Below are positions 17,373-25,913 of a DNA stretch of 38,380 bases, one piece after another. The notes beneath the pieces are model-generated. The model saw only the letters and a list, made by a program, of their open reading frames with translations, had not been told where the DNA came from and did no database searches. The stretch is from Fidelibacterota bacterium (GTDB lineage Bacteria; Fidelibacterota; UBA2242). The stretch spans positions 1 through 38,380 of the forward strand of contig JAUVYH010000006.1 in NCBI GenBank assembly GCA_030603165.1, in the 5' to 3' direction. Positions within the stretch are counted from its first letter, which is position 1; each line of letters begins with the position of its first letter. A program made the position numbers and the translations under genes.

Positions 17373-20228
17373 ATGATTTCAATTTTACCACACATGGGTA
17401 AGCATCCGCTTAAAAACACGAAGCATCAACTGCCATATTGTTTGGGTGGACTACTACTGTTGTTTGCCTTTACTACTCCCTCCTTTAGTCAATTTTACTT
17501 CGGACGGAATAAGATTCAGTACGAGCAATTTGAATGGCAGGTATTATCCACCGATCATTTCAATATTTACTATTATAAAGAAGAGCATGACCTTGTTCAG
17601 CTGGCGGCATATTATGCTGAAGAAGCCTTTGATGAACTGGAACAAAAGTTTAACCATACGATTATTACCCCTATCCCGCTAATTATTTACAGTAATCATA
17701 TCCATTTTCAACAGACCAACGTCCTGCCAATTTGGATTCCAGAAGGTGTTGGCGGATTTTTTGAATTTCTAAAACGTCGGGTCGTCATCCCTTACTCCGG
17801 CAAACTGGATGAATTCAGGCACGTCATCCGGCATGAACTGGTGCATGTATTTATGTATCATAAAATTGTATCCGTTGCCAGCGATATCGGACTCTGGGAT
17901 ACGCCCTATTTTCCATTGTGGTTTGTAGAAGGGCTGGCAGAATATTGGTCGGAAGGTTGGGATTCCGACGCCGAGCTTATCATTCGTGACGCTGTCTTGC
18001 ACGATTACCTGTTTCCCCTGGACAGTTATGAATTAATGCAAGCCGGTTATCTGCTGTACAAAGAAGGGCAGTCTTTTTTACAATTCTATGAGAATACATA
18101 CGGCGCCGACCGGATCAGAACGTTATTGGAGAATTACTGGCACTATGAATCATTTGAAGACGCCGTGACAGCGATTTCCGGTAAAGAGTACTCTCAAGTT
18201 ACTGATGAATGGAAATTAGAATTAAAACAGAGATTTGCGAATAATCTGGCAAAGGAATCGGTCCTGAAACCGAATGAATTCCAGATAACCGAATATGGAT
18301 CAAATATCAGCCCGGATTATTATATCAATAAAGACGGAAAACGAAAACTTCTCTATCTGTCAAACCGTTACGGATACACCGATGTTTATTCCCAGACAGA
18401 CAAAAAAAAGAAAGCAAATCCCCTGATAAAAGGCGAACGCAATGCCGGTTACGAATCCCTTCATTTTCTGCAAACCGGTTTTAACGTTAATAGTAAAGGA
18501 CAGATTGTACTGGTCACAAAATCCGGCAGTCAGGACGTGTTACGCGTCATTAATATCGAAAACCGGCATGAAATTACATCTATGCAGCAGTCTGATCTTG
18601 TAACGATCCGATCACCAAAATGGTCGCCCGATAACACAAAGATACTGTTTTCCGCACAAAATGAAGCCGGTTATTCGGATATTTATCTCTGGGAAATCAC
18701 CAAAGAACAGGTGAACCGGTTAACTAATGATCTGTACGCCGACCGGTCGCCCTGTTTTGATCCGGCAGGTAAATGGATTGTGTTTGAATCCGACAGAACG
18801 TCTGAGCAAAATCCTAAAGGTTCAAATTTATTTCTCTTAGATTCCGACAATAGGGAAATCATTCAAATAACAGACAATGATGCGATAAACAGCAAACCGG
18901 TCTGGTCAAATCAAGATCGGGATTTGATCTATTTCCTGAGTGATATCACCGGAACCATGAATGTCTGGACTGCTTCGGTGAATTTATCCAATTTTCCTTC
19001 GATTAACCACACCGTACAATTAAAACAAATCACAAATTACCATACCGGGGTTTATGATGTTTTGCCGGTGAACTCCGATACATTGCTGAGCACCGTATTC
19101 CTGAAATATAATTTTCAGATACATCAACTGCCGGTACAGCCGGATACTTCCCTTATCTCTGTTCAAACCAGAGCTGCAAAAACAGATTATTCCGGAATCG
19201 ATCTTCCATCGATTTCGGGTATTTCGCGGAAAGAAAGTCGTCCGTATAAAATGAAATATAGCCTGGATTTTGCTCAGACTGCCGTGGCGTATGACCCGAT
19301 CTTCGGATTTTTAGGCGGCGCTCAGTTAAGTATTTCCGATGTGCTCGGTGATCGATACTATCATTTTCTGCTGGCAAACACTGCTGAAACGTCATCGGAA
19401 ATTATGGATCGTTTTAATTTTGCGGTTACCTTTGTCGATCTGTCACGCCGGTCAAACCGCGCCATTGGTGTATTTCATTTTGCAAACGATTATTTTGATC
19501 CCTACCAGGGCTTCTACTTTGAACGGGCAATCGGCTTGCGCGGCGCTATAAATTATCCGATCGACGTATTTCACCGCCTGGAATTCAGTACATCGCTCTG
19601 GAGTTCTATCAAAGACGATTATTTTTCTAATCTCGAAACCGCTTATTTAGTCTCAAATTACTTTTCATTCATCCACGACAATTCATTATGGACCTATACC
19701 GGACCGATTGACGGCTGGCGTTTTCGTTTTACTTTTGGCCCGACATTTGATTTTTTCAAATCACACATTCATAATTATACTGTGCTCTTTGATTTCCGGT
19801 ATTATTGGCGATTTCACCGAAAAGTGACTTTTGCTCAGCGTTCGATTTTCTGGTTGAATGAAGGAACCGATATTCGCCGGTTTTATATCGGCGGAAGTTG
19901 GGGAATCAGAGGATACCGAATTATGGAAGTGTACGGCAGTAAATATGTACTGTTCAACAATGAATTCCGCTTCCCCTTTGCCGAAAGCATCATGATAAAA
20001 TTTAAAAAAATGGGAATTGGTCTAGCGCCGGTTCGGAGCGCCCTGTTTTTTGATATCGGCAATGCCTGGGATAACGGCTGTCCCGGTATGCTCGGCAGTT
20101 TTGGCTTTGGATTGCGAGGAAATCTGTTAGGAGGTCTGGTGCTTCGACTGGATATGGGAAAAACGACTGATTTTCACAAATTAGATAAAGGTCTTTTCGT
20201 TCAATTCTTCTTTGGATGGGATTATTGA
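17373..20228 (+). CDS. Fusion: HExxH metallopeptidase, TolB-like propeller, Omp85-type barrel
   Basis: A signal peptide ends near 'PSFSQ' (residue 40). Residues 45-290 are a peptidase-MA-like domain with 'HELVH' at 154-158 and the downstream 'WFVEGLAEYW', which supplies the third zinc-binding Glu. Residues about 310-560 hold PD40/TolB-like blades ('SPKWSPDNTKILFSA', 'PCFDPAGKWIVFESDR'). Residues about 640-951 resemble the bacterial surface antigen barrel of BamA/TamA proteins ('GGSWGIRGYR', 'NNEFRFPF'). ATG 17394 is an equally possible start, as neither has a clear SD. The next gene, a BamB-like propeller, overlaps by the TGATG at 20226-20230. A role in building or quality control of the outer membrane is a reasonable inference. 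Confidence 0.85.
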   Translation: MISILPHMGKHPLKNTKHQLPYCLGGLLLLFAFTTPSFSQFYFGRNKIQYEQFEWQVLSTDHFNIYYYKEEHDLVQLAAYYAEEAFDELEQKFNHTIITPIPLIIYSNHIHFQQTNVLPIWIPEGVGGFFEFLKRRVVIPYSGKLDEFRHVIRHELVHVFMYHKIVSVASDIGLWDTPYFPLWFVEGLAEYWSEGWDSDAELIIRDAVLHDYLFPLDSYELMQAGYLLYKEGQSFLQFYENTYGADRIRTLLENYWHYESFEDAVTAISGKEYSQVTDEWKLELKQRFANNLAKESVLKPNEFQITEYGSNISPDYYINKDGKRKLLYLSNRYGYTDVYSQTDKKKKANPLIKGERNAGYESLHFLQTGFNVNSKGQIVLVTKSGSQDVLRVINIENRHEITSMQQSDLVTIRSPKWSPDNTKILFSAQNEAGYSDIYLWEITKEQVNRLTNDLYADRSPCFDPAGKWIVFESDRTSEQNPKGSNLFLLDSDNREIIQITDNDAINSKPVWSNQDRDLIYFLSDITGTMNVWTASVNLSNFPSINHTVQLKQITNYHTGVYDVLPVNSDTLLSTVFLKYNFQIHQLPVQPDTSLISVQTRAAKTDYSGIDLPSISGISRKESRPYKMKYSLDFAQTAVAYDPIFGFLGGAQLSISDVLGDRYYHFLLANTAETSSEIMDRFNFAVTFVDLSRRSNRAIGVFHFANDYFDPYQGFYFERAIGLRGAINYPIDVFHRLEFSTSLWSSIKDDYFSNLETAYLVSNYFSFIHDNSLWTYTGPIDGWRFRFTFGPTFDFFKSHIHNYTVLFDFRYYWRFHRKVTFAQRSIFWLNEGTDIRRFYIGGSWGIRGYRIMEVYGSKYVLFNNEFRFPFAESIMIKFKKMGIGLAPVRSALFFDIGNAWDNGCPGMLGSFGFGLRGNLLGGLVLRLDMGKTTDFHKLDKGLFVQFFFGWDY

Positions 20229-21328
20229 TGAATTTTAAAAGAATAATATGGTTCCAACTAATGATCCTCAGCCTGGGGATAAATCAGTGCGCTCAAGGTC
20301 TTCGGGAAGCGGTTGAATTTAGTGACCCTGCTGATTTCACGGTTTTCTCACTTGCAAAAAAACCTGAACTGATCTGGAAACGACATCTTTCATCACCGCC
20401 CAAAGACATGATGATAGTGAAAAATAAACGACTATTGATCAATACCTATCGGGGTGAGATTTTTATCGTTCAATTGGAAAACGGCAAGAAAGTCAAAAAC
20501 ACCTGGCGTCCATTTCGCAGACCTGTGGAAATACTATTGAAAGATTGGCTTCATCATCGACTGTTTTTGACGGCTGTCAACGAAAATCACTTGTTAGTGT
20601 ACAATTTGAAAACCCAACAAATCGAAATAAAATATAAAATAAAAGATATCGGCGGAGCAATATTGCTCAATAACGATACTGTTTATGTTCGTCAATATGA
20701 AATGGAGATCGTCAAAATTGATCTTAAAAAAGGCGACCTCATTCATAGACGCTCTTTGCCGGCGCAGATAACGCAAGGGCTTTATCAATTCAAAAATAAA
20801 ATCTGGCTATACACCGCGGATGGTTTTATCAAGTTTTATGATCGAAATCTGTCTCCAACCGGGAAGATTAAGCTACCGCTTTCTATCAACCCGGTCTTCA
20901 CAATCTCCGGCGATCTCTGTTTTGCTGCTGATGGAACGGGACAGTTTTGCATTTTTAACCTTTCAGAAAAACAAATCCGCTTCGAGAAAAAGTACGATGT
21001 CCCAATCTATTCAGAACCACTTGTGCTTGAAAAAAGTGTAACAATTGGATTCAGCGACGGAACAGTCCGAAATCTTGATAAAATTACCGGCGCCGAATTC
21101 TGGCATTATAAAGGAACCGGGCTAATCAATAAACCACTATACTCAGTCGGATCAATAATCATTGTTCCGTATTCAAGAGGGCATATCGTAGCATTGCGTT
21201 CCGAAACCGGAGAAAAACTCTGGGAACTAACTTTTGAAAAAGGTATCAAGCAGGCAGTATTGTCTCCGAACGGACTGATCGTATGTGACAACGCCCGAAA
21301 CCTGCACTATTATCAGGTCAACCAATGA
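20228..21328 (+). CDS. BamB-like PQQ-type beta-propeller protein
   Basis: The start is taken at 20228, overlapping the previous stop (TGATG), since the track start 20216 lies inside the upstream gene. The N-terminus is a signal segment with a Cys at about residue 20 ('GINQC'), not an ideal lipobox. The body has PQQ-like repeats such as 'ITGAEFWHYKGTGLINKPL' and 'RSETGEKLWELTF', forming a propeller as in BamB, the lipoprotein partner of BamA. Its tight coupling to a barrel-containing gene supports an envelope assembly or scaffold role, though similar propellers serve other purposes. Confidence 0.7.
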   Translation: MNFKRIIWFQLMILSLGINQCAQGLREAVEFSDPADFTVFSLAKKPELIWKRHLSSPPKDMMIVKNKRLLINTYRGEIFIVQLENGKKVKNTWRPFRRPVEILLKDWLHHRLFLTAVNENHLLVYNLKTQQIEIKYKIKDIGGAILLNNDTVYVRQYEMEIVKIDLKKGDLIHRRSLPAQITQGLYQFKNKIWLYTADGFIKFYDRNLSPTGKIKLPLSINPVFTISGDLCFAADGTGQFCIFNLSEKQIRFEKKYDVPIYSEPLVLEKSVTIGFSDGTVRNLDKITGAEFWHYKGTGLINKPLYSVGSIIIVPYSRGHIVALRSETGEKLWELTFEKGIKQAVLSPNGLIVCDNARNLHYYQVNQ

Positions 21329-21732
21329 AACGCATATTGCAAATTGTATTGATAGTTTGTATCTCTTCGGCGCTGTTCGCTGAGCCGTTACAATTAATGA
21401 AATCAATTCCGCAATTTACTCTATCCACATCCACAGACAGTCTCAAAATCCAGCATCCGGAAATCCTGAAAGTACAGACCGCGCCGAAGCATCGCATTGA
21501 AATTACCAAACAGGGACTTTTAGGATTTGGGGTAATGACGGTTTTCAGCGCCCTGTCATGGCATTATAACTCGGAAGCCGACGCCGCATACAAAAAGTAT
21601 CAGCGTTCCGGCAATATCGATGAAATGAACAGATTATACGATAAAGCTGTCAAATATGATAAACTTTCCGGCTGGAGTTTTGTCGGATTCGAAGTTGGAT
21701 TTCTCATCACTTTATTATCCTTTAATCGCTGA
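21325..21732 (+). CDS. Small envelope membrane protein, unknown function
   Basis: It overlaps the previous gene by ATGA (21325-21328). A signal peptide ends near 'SSALFAE'. Two further hydrophobic stretches, 'GLLGFGVMTVFSALSW' and 'GWSFVGFEVGFLITLLSF', flank a helical charged stretch 'EADAAYKKYQRSGNIDEMNR'. This resembles small FCB proteins in which a short TPR-like helix pair sits between membrane segments. Probably inner-membrane with the helix pair in the periplasm. It belongs to the 17373-24379 operon. Confidence 0.7.
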   Translation: MKRILQIVLIVCISSALFAEPLQLMKSIPQFTLSTSTDSLKIQHPEILKVQTAPKHRIEITKQGLLGFGVMTVFSALSWHYNSEADAAYKKYQRSGNIDEMNRLYDKAVKYDKLSGWSFVGFEVGFLITLLSFNR

Positions 21733-21733
21733 T

Positions 21734-22987
21734 ATGACCGTAATTATCATCATCGCCGCTTTGCTGCTCATGAACAGTTGTTCGGATCGTGAACGAACGA
21801 ATCCCTTCGACCCGAATAACCCGTTCACGCATGGCGCTCCCACGAATGTGCGGGTTAAATCCCATCGTAATACAATCGAATTGCGCTGGAGCAAAATGGA
21901 CGTCGAAGACCTTTCCCATTATCAAATTTACCGCGCCAAGGAAAATGCAGAATTGGATTCGTTCCGCACTATATCCGCTGATATGAACTTCTTTTTTGAC
22001 ACTCCCGCCAAATATGATACAAGGTATAGATACGCCGTCCAGGCATTTACCGAATACGACGCCGGAACACTGTCTGATACTGTCAGTATAATTCCCGGTC
22101 CGGTAAATTTTGTCATCGCCGATTTTTATAATTTTGTCGTGCGGAAACTGACCTACGATGCCGAACATATTATGGCGGTCAATTATTTTCCATCGCCTAT
22201 CGCCGTTGAAACGCATCCTCAAGAGGGGAATATTTACATTGCGGAATACTGGAACCAGCAGATCACTGTCACCGATCCGGAATTAAACCCGATCAATACC
22301 CTGGGATTAAACGATCGACCGATTGATTTTGCGCTCGACGCCGCTAATCAACGACTCTATGTTCTCGGTGTCGATCAAAATCAGTTGATAATTCTTACAA
22401 CACTGGGAACATACATAGAATCAATTTCCCTTCCCTTTAAACTCGCCGTTAAGAGCCATATCTGTTATGATTCATTGTCATCCTGTGCCTGGATCAGTGT
22501 TTCCGGAAGAGACAGCCTGTTCCGGGTCCAGATTAATGACACTTATCAAGTCCATGTCTATCCGGGTATAATTGACCCGAAAAAAGTGTATCCCGATCCT
22601 ATCGAAGGCGGCTGCTGGGCTGCTTCGGATTCTGGAATCGTGAATATCGGTAAAGACGAAAGCATTGATACATATTTAAAGAATTACATTATTTACGATA
22701 TCAGCATCAATCCCACTAATGGTGATATCTATTATACCGGTTACCGACGGACCGATCAGCAATGGGAAACCGGTTTTTTAAAACGAGACGCAGATTTTGA
22801 GCCTGTTCCAATATTGTTCGACAATCTCCCATATCAATATCATATTCAAGTGATTCCTGGTGACGGTCAACGTGGATTTTTAACCAGGCAGTTCGGCAGC
22901 TGTAATCTATTGCGATTTGATAATTCCGGAAACAATATCGGAGAAACCGGCTGGTATTCCAGCAGGTTAGATATCGCTCTGGAATAG
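21734..22987 (+). CDS. Lipoprotein with fibronectin type III domain and propeller
   Basis: The track start at 21656 lies in the previous gene; ATG 21734 comes one base after that gene's stop and gives a signal ending 'LLLMNSC', a workable lipobox. 'RTNPFDPNNP' right after the Cys is a familiar start of FCB surface lipoproteins. Residues about 40-120 are a fibronectin type III domain ('PTNVRVKSHRNTIELRWSK', 'YRYAVQAF'). The remainder has NHL/propeller-like repeats ('AVETHPQEGNIYIAEYWNQQI'). It is the fourth gene of the outer-membrane operon; the ligand or partner is unknown. Confidence 0.75.
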   Translation: MTVIIIIAALLLMNSCSDRERTNPFDPNNPFTHGAPTNVRVKSHRNTIELRWSKMDVEDLSHYQIYRAKENAELDSFRTISADMNFFFDTPAKYDTRYRYAVQAFTEYDAGTLSDTVSIIPGPVNFVIADFYNFVVRKLTYDAEHIMAVNYFPSPIAVETHPQEGNIYIAEYWNQQITVTDPELNPINTLGLNDRPIDFALDAANQRLYVLGVDQNQLIILTTLGTYIESISLPFKLAVKSHICYDSLSSCAWISVSGRDSLFRVQINDTYQVHVYPGIIDPKKVYPDPIEGGCWAASDSGIVNIGKDESIDTYLKNYIIYDISINPTNGDIYYTGYRRTDQQWETGFLKRDADFEPVPILFDNLPYQYHIQVIPGDGQRGFLTRQFGSCNLLRFDNSGNNIGETGWYSSRLDIALE

Positions 22988-23026
22988 CGCTGAATTTATT
23001 ATTATATTTAGACAGGGAAATACAAT

Positions 23027-24379
23027 ATGAAAAAAGGAATTCTGTTATTTTTACTACTTATCAATGCCGTTTTTTCCGAAGAAACGGCGGGGCGTTCTGA
23101 CTATGAAATAAGAAAAAGCGAACTGGAAGATAGAGGTATCGGCATTGAAGGAGTTTATACAGGTGATTGGTTCACTAATATTCAGGGTGGATCAAGACGC
23201 GGTTCCAGTCGTCTAAGTGTTTTTGACCTGATCATCAGTATGGATTTCGAAAAATTATTTCAATGGAAAAATGCAAATTTCTACACGGATTTTATCGGTA
23301 TTCAGGGTAAAGATCCCAGTGAATATACCGGAGATATACAGGGAATCAGTAATATTGCCGCTGAAAATACCTGGAAAATATACGAAGCCTGGCTGCAACA
23401 AAAGTTCCGAGCGGGACGATTATCGGTTCTTATGGGTATTTACGATCTGAATTCCGAATTCGATGTGACGGAAACCGCCGGACTATTTATCAACGCATCT
23501 CATGGTATGGGACCGGACTTTTCACAAAGCGGAAAAAACGGCGCGCCGGCTTTCCCGTATCCGGATTTAGCAGTACGTTTGAAAGTCGAAGTGAAGGAAG
23601 ATTTTTACTGGCAAAGTGTCATCATGGATGGCGTCCCCGGCAATCCGGAGCGACCTCAGGCAATAGACTTTCGAATACATAAAAAAAACGGCGCTTTGCT
23701 GGCTTCGGAATTTTCCTATATAAAAGGCTATGAGAAAATCGTTTCCTCCACGTATCCGTGCAAACGAAAAAAAAGACGGGGGCGCGGGCTTGGATATAAA
23801 AATCCCGGGAGACCCGGACGCAGGCTAAAAAGATGTCGAAATTCAGCGGCTATGGAAATACCGGATGATAGATACTTAAAAATTGCTCTGGGCGGATGGT
23901 ATTACAGCGCTGAATTCGATGATCTTTACAATTACAATAGTTCAGGAAATCCTGTTCAGCACAGGGGGAATTGGGGTGTATATGCTCTGGGGGAGAAAAT
24001 ATTATATTCACGAAAGAATAATCCCGCCGGAGCTTTCAGCGCGTTTTGCCGTGTCGGTCTTGCGGATAAGCGGATTAACCGGATAGATAAATATATTGGC
24101 GCTGGAGTGGTTTTTTCGGGGATTTCCCGAGAACGCTTTAACGGACAGACCGGTATCGCCATTGCTGCCGTTCATAACAGCGGGATTTATAAAAAAGCGA
24201 TGCTCCAACAAGATAAAAAGATTGATAATTGGGAAGTCAATTTGGAATTCTCTAATCGTATAATAATTAATAAATGGCTGTACTTTCAGCCGGATATTCA
24301 ATATGTATTAAATCCCGGATCTGATCCGGCTAACAATAATGCGTTGACTGTCGGAATGCGGATAGAAGTATCATTTTAA
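23027..24379 (+). CDS. OprB-type carbohydrate-selective porin
   Basis: A signal peptide ends near 'NAVFSEE'. The protein matches the OprB family by 'GRLSVLMGIYDLNSEFDVTE', 'NASHGMGPDFSQSG', 'PYPDLAVRLK' and the C-terminal 'NPGSDPANNNALTVGMRIEVSF'. Length (450) is usual for OprB. It should form an outer-membrane sugar channel and closes the 17373-24379 operon after a 39-base gap. One odd segment, residues about 245-275, is very basic ('CKRKKRRGRG', 'RPGRRLKRCR') and follows an A8 run; an alternative frame there reads more acidic but contains a stop, so either a basic loop or a local sequence error is possible. Confidence 0.85.
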   Translation: MKKGILLFLLLINAVFSEETAGRSDYEIRKSELEDRGIGIEGVYTGDWFTNIQGGSRRGSSRLSVFDLIISMDFEKLFQWKNANFYTDFIGIQGKDPSEYTGDIQGISNIAAENTWKIYEAWLQQKFRAGRLSVLMGIYDLNSEFDVTETAGLFINASHGMGPDFSQSGKNGAPAFPYPDLAVRLKVEVKEDFYWQSVIMDGVPGNPERPQAIDFRIHKKNGALLASEFSYIKGYEKIVSSTYPCKRKKRRGRGLGYKNPGRPGRRLKRCRNSAAMEIPDDRYLKIALGGWYYSAEFDDLYNYNSSGNPVQHRGNWGVYALGEKILYSRKNNPAGAFSAFCRVGLADKRINRIDKYIGAGVVFSGISRERFNGQTGIAIAAVHNSGIYKKAMLQQDKKIDNWEVNLEFSNRIIINKWLYFQPDIQYVLNPGSDPANNNALTVGMRIEVSF

Positions 24380-24549
24380 GAAAAAACTTAACTACTCAGC
24401 CACAAACATGTCAGGTTTTATAATTTCCTTTTGGCAACAGGGCTTTATTCTATAGTCCTTCCACATCACAACCCCAAAACGAAAATATAAACATTAACCA
24501 CTCCAGCCGAAAGGCTGTCAGGTGGGGAGCCACGGAACGAGAATTAACC

Positions 24550-24619
24550 CAACCTTCAGAAGGTTGTATCAAGCATCCTGACCAGTCTGTAAATCTTACT
24601 ATCAAACCTTCTGAAGGTT
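24550..24619. repeat. Two copies of palindrome AACCTTC-N-GAAGGTT
   Basis: CAACCTTCAGAAGGTTG (24550-24566) and AACCTTCTGAAGGTT (24605-24619) are perfect palindromes around one central base, 38 bases apart. They look like dispersed intergenic repeats or operator pairs. No U-tract follows, so terminator function is unlikely. Confidence 0.55.
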
Positions 24620-24780
24620 CGATCTTCCGTCACAACACAGAGCAACGAGAGCCAATAAGATTAGCCCCGGGATTCACCTGTCCGAGTGGGTTTGATGCTC
24701 GCGACAACACAGAAAACCAATTACAACGGAGACCATCATAATGAGAGACTGGAATGTTGTGAAACTATGGAAAATTTCTG

Positions 24781-24809
24781 TTGACTTGAAGCCTTACTAT
24801 CTTTAATAT
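24781..24809 (+). promoter_or_regulatory. Sigma70-like promoter, third copy of the recombinase-type promoter
   Basis: TTGACT-N17-TAATAT. The flanks 'aaaatttctg' before and 'ctgaataa' after match the promoters at 26735 and 35814. It would drive the region leading to the AbiEi gene. Confidence 0.55.
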
Positions 24810-24926
24810 CTGAATAACAATAAATTGTGTAAGTTCTTCCTCAACCTGATTGAAGATCTAAAGAAGAACGGAGATGAAAGCGGAATTAAAATTATGTTGA
24901 AATAACAAAAAGATATAGTTAATTTT

Positions 24927-24970
24927 GTTAAAAGTGCGCATACGTTTCAAAATAGATATGCGATTTTAAC
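24927..24970. promoter_or_regulatory. Inverted repeat upstream of AbiEi, probable operator
   Basis: GTTAAAA-gtg-CGCATA (24927-24942) pairs with TATGCG-a-TTTTAAC (24957-24970). It ends 16 bases before the AbiEi start. AbiEi antitoxins are known to repress their own promoter by binding inverted repeats, so this is a good operator candidate. Confidence 0.5.
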
Positions 24971-24986
24971 AGAGGGAATTAGTGAT

Positions 24987-25601
24987 TTGCAGATAGATGA
25001 CATTATCAAAATTTTCAAAAAAAACAAGGGTTATCTAAAATCCGGAGAACTTATAAAACACAAGATACATACATCGGTGGTTCGTACACTTGTTGAGCAG
25101 GGAGTTATCGATCAGATAAAACGGGGACTATACAGACTCCCGCCGGATGAACTTCCTGAAAATGATACATTCACTCATGATTATTTTGATGCTGCCGTTT
25201 CAGTTCCAAATGGTGTTTTCTGCCTGACAACGGCGCTGGCTTTTCATGGACTGTCAACACATAAACCCTCTGTATTTGATATAGCAATTCCCCCCACCCA
25301 CAGAAATCAAAAGCTGTACAGCGTATCTGTGCGGTTTTTCCGCTTTCAGGAGCCTTACTACTCTCATAATGTAGAGCATTTCAACACCAACATAGTTTCA
25401 ATTAAAATGTATGATAAGGAAAAAACTGTATGTGATGCAATCCGGCTTCGTCATCTAATAGGTGAAGATATCGCTATGGAAGGGCTTAATTCATATATAA
25501 AGCAGCAGAAAAAAGATATTAATAAACTGCTTGAAAATGCGAAATTCTGCAAAGTAAGCCATATCGTTATACCGGCAGTTAAGGCTATGACAGGTTTTTA
25601 G
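24987..25601 (+). CDS. AbiEi-family antitoxin / transcriptional regulator
   Basis: The start is TTG 24987 with AGAGGGA 9 bases upstream. Residues 1-55 form a winged helix ('GYLKSGELIKHKIHTSVVRTL', 'IKRGLYRLP'), and residues 65-200 match the AbiEi antitoxin domain ('GVFCLTTALAFHGLSTHKP', 'YDKEKTVCDAIRLRHLIG'). AbiEi neutralises the nucleotidyltransferase toxin AbiEii in type IV toxin-antitoxin and phage-defence loci and represses its own promoter. The toxin gene normally follows with a short gap; here it follows after 1 base but is truncated, leaving an antitoxin without a working partner. Confidence 0.85.
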   Translation: MQIDDIIKIFKKNKGYLKSGELIKHKIHTSVVRTLVEQGVIDQIKRGLYRLPPDELPENDTFTHDYFDAAVSVPNGVFCLTTALAFHGLSTHKPSVFDIAIPPTHRNQKLYSVSVRFFRFQEPYYSHNVEHFNTNIVSIKMYDKEKTVCDAIRLRHLIGEDIAMEGLNSYIKQQKKDINKLLENAKFCKVSHIVIPAVKAMTGF

Positions 25602-25602
25602 A

Positions 25603-25728
25603 ATGCCAAAAAAAGTGATGAAAAATCTTGAAGCATCAATCCGTGCCAGGCTTTTAAACTATTCTAAAAAGACGAATGAAAATTATAATGCCATTCTTCG
25701 CAGATTTTTTCAGGGGAATATTCCATAA
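25603..25728 (+). pseudogene. AbiEii nucleotidyltransferase toxin, N-terminal fragment
   Basis: The 41-residue frame 'MPKKVMKNLEASIRARLLNY..NYNAILRRFF' matches the start of AbiEii toxins, which are normally about 250-300 residues. It stops right after 'RRFF' with 'QGNIP'. The catalytic nucleotidyltransferase core is absent. The sequence just after ('TWQPDLWKWEK', in frame near 25731) may be the toxin's last residues, so an internal deletion is likely. A further small frame (25769-25882, 37 aa, with GGGAG upstream) fits no family. Confidence 0.7.
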
Positions 25729-25913
25729 AAACCTGGCAGCCTGATTTATGGAAATGGGAGAAATAATAATGAGCCTAAAAGATTTTAAACCATTAGAGGA
25801 GTTACTGAACCCGGTACGTGATATTGAAGTCTTTCCCAATAAATTTGTCTTCTCTCTGAAGATATTACGACTAAAGCAATAAAAAGGTAAACTCATAAAA
25901 GGAACAAACAATT

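Larger units (their letters stand above)
24380..24986. other. Intergenic region with palindromes and a repeated promoter
   Basis: No full gene is seen. It contains a hairpin CAGCC-gaaa-GGCTG (24504-24517), two AACCTTC/GAAGGTT palindromes, a promoter resembling those of the recombinase copies (24781-24809), an open stretch ending 'LKKNGDESGIKIMLK' (stop at about 24905) that may be the tail of a lost gene, and the inverted repeat before the AbiEi gene. Confidence 0.5.

Noticed and set aside
17353-17376. TTGACA promoter before the peptidase-barrel gene
   Set aside because: The matching -10 position would fall inside the coding region after the start codon.
24616-24640. tRNA T-arm-like text GGTTCGATCTTCC
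   Set aside because: It is half of a palindrome (CCTTCTGAAGG) and there is no matching acceptor, D or anticodon arm upstream.
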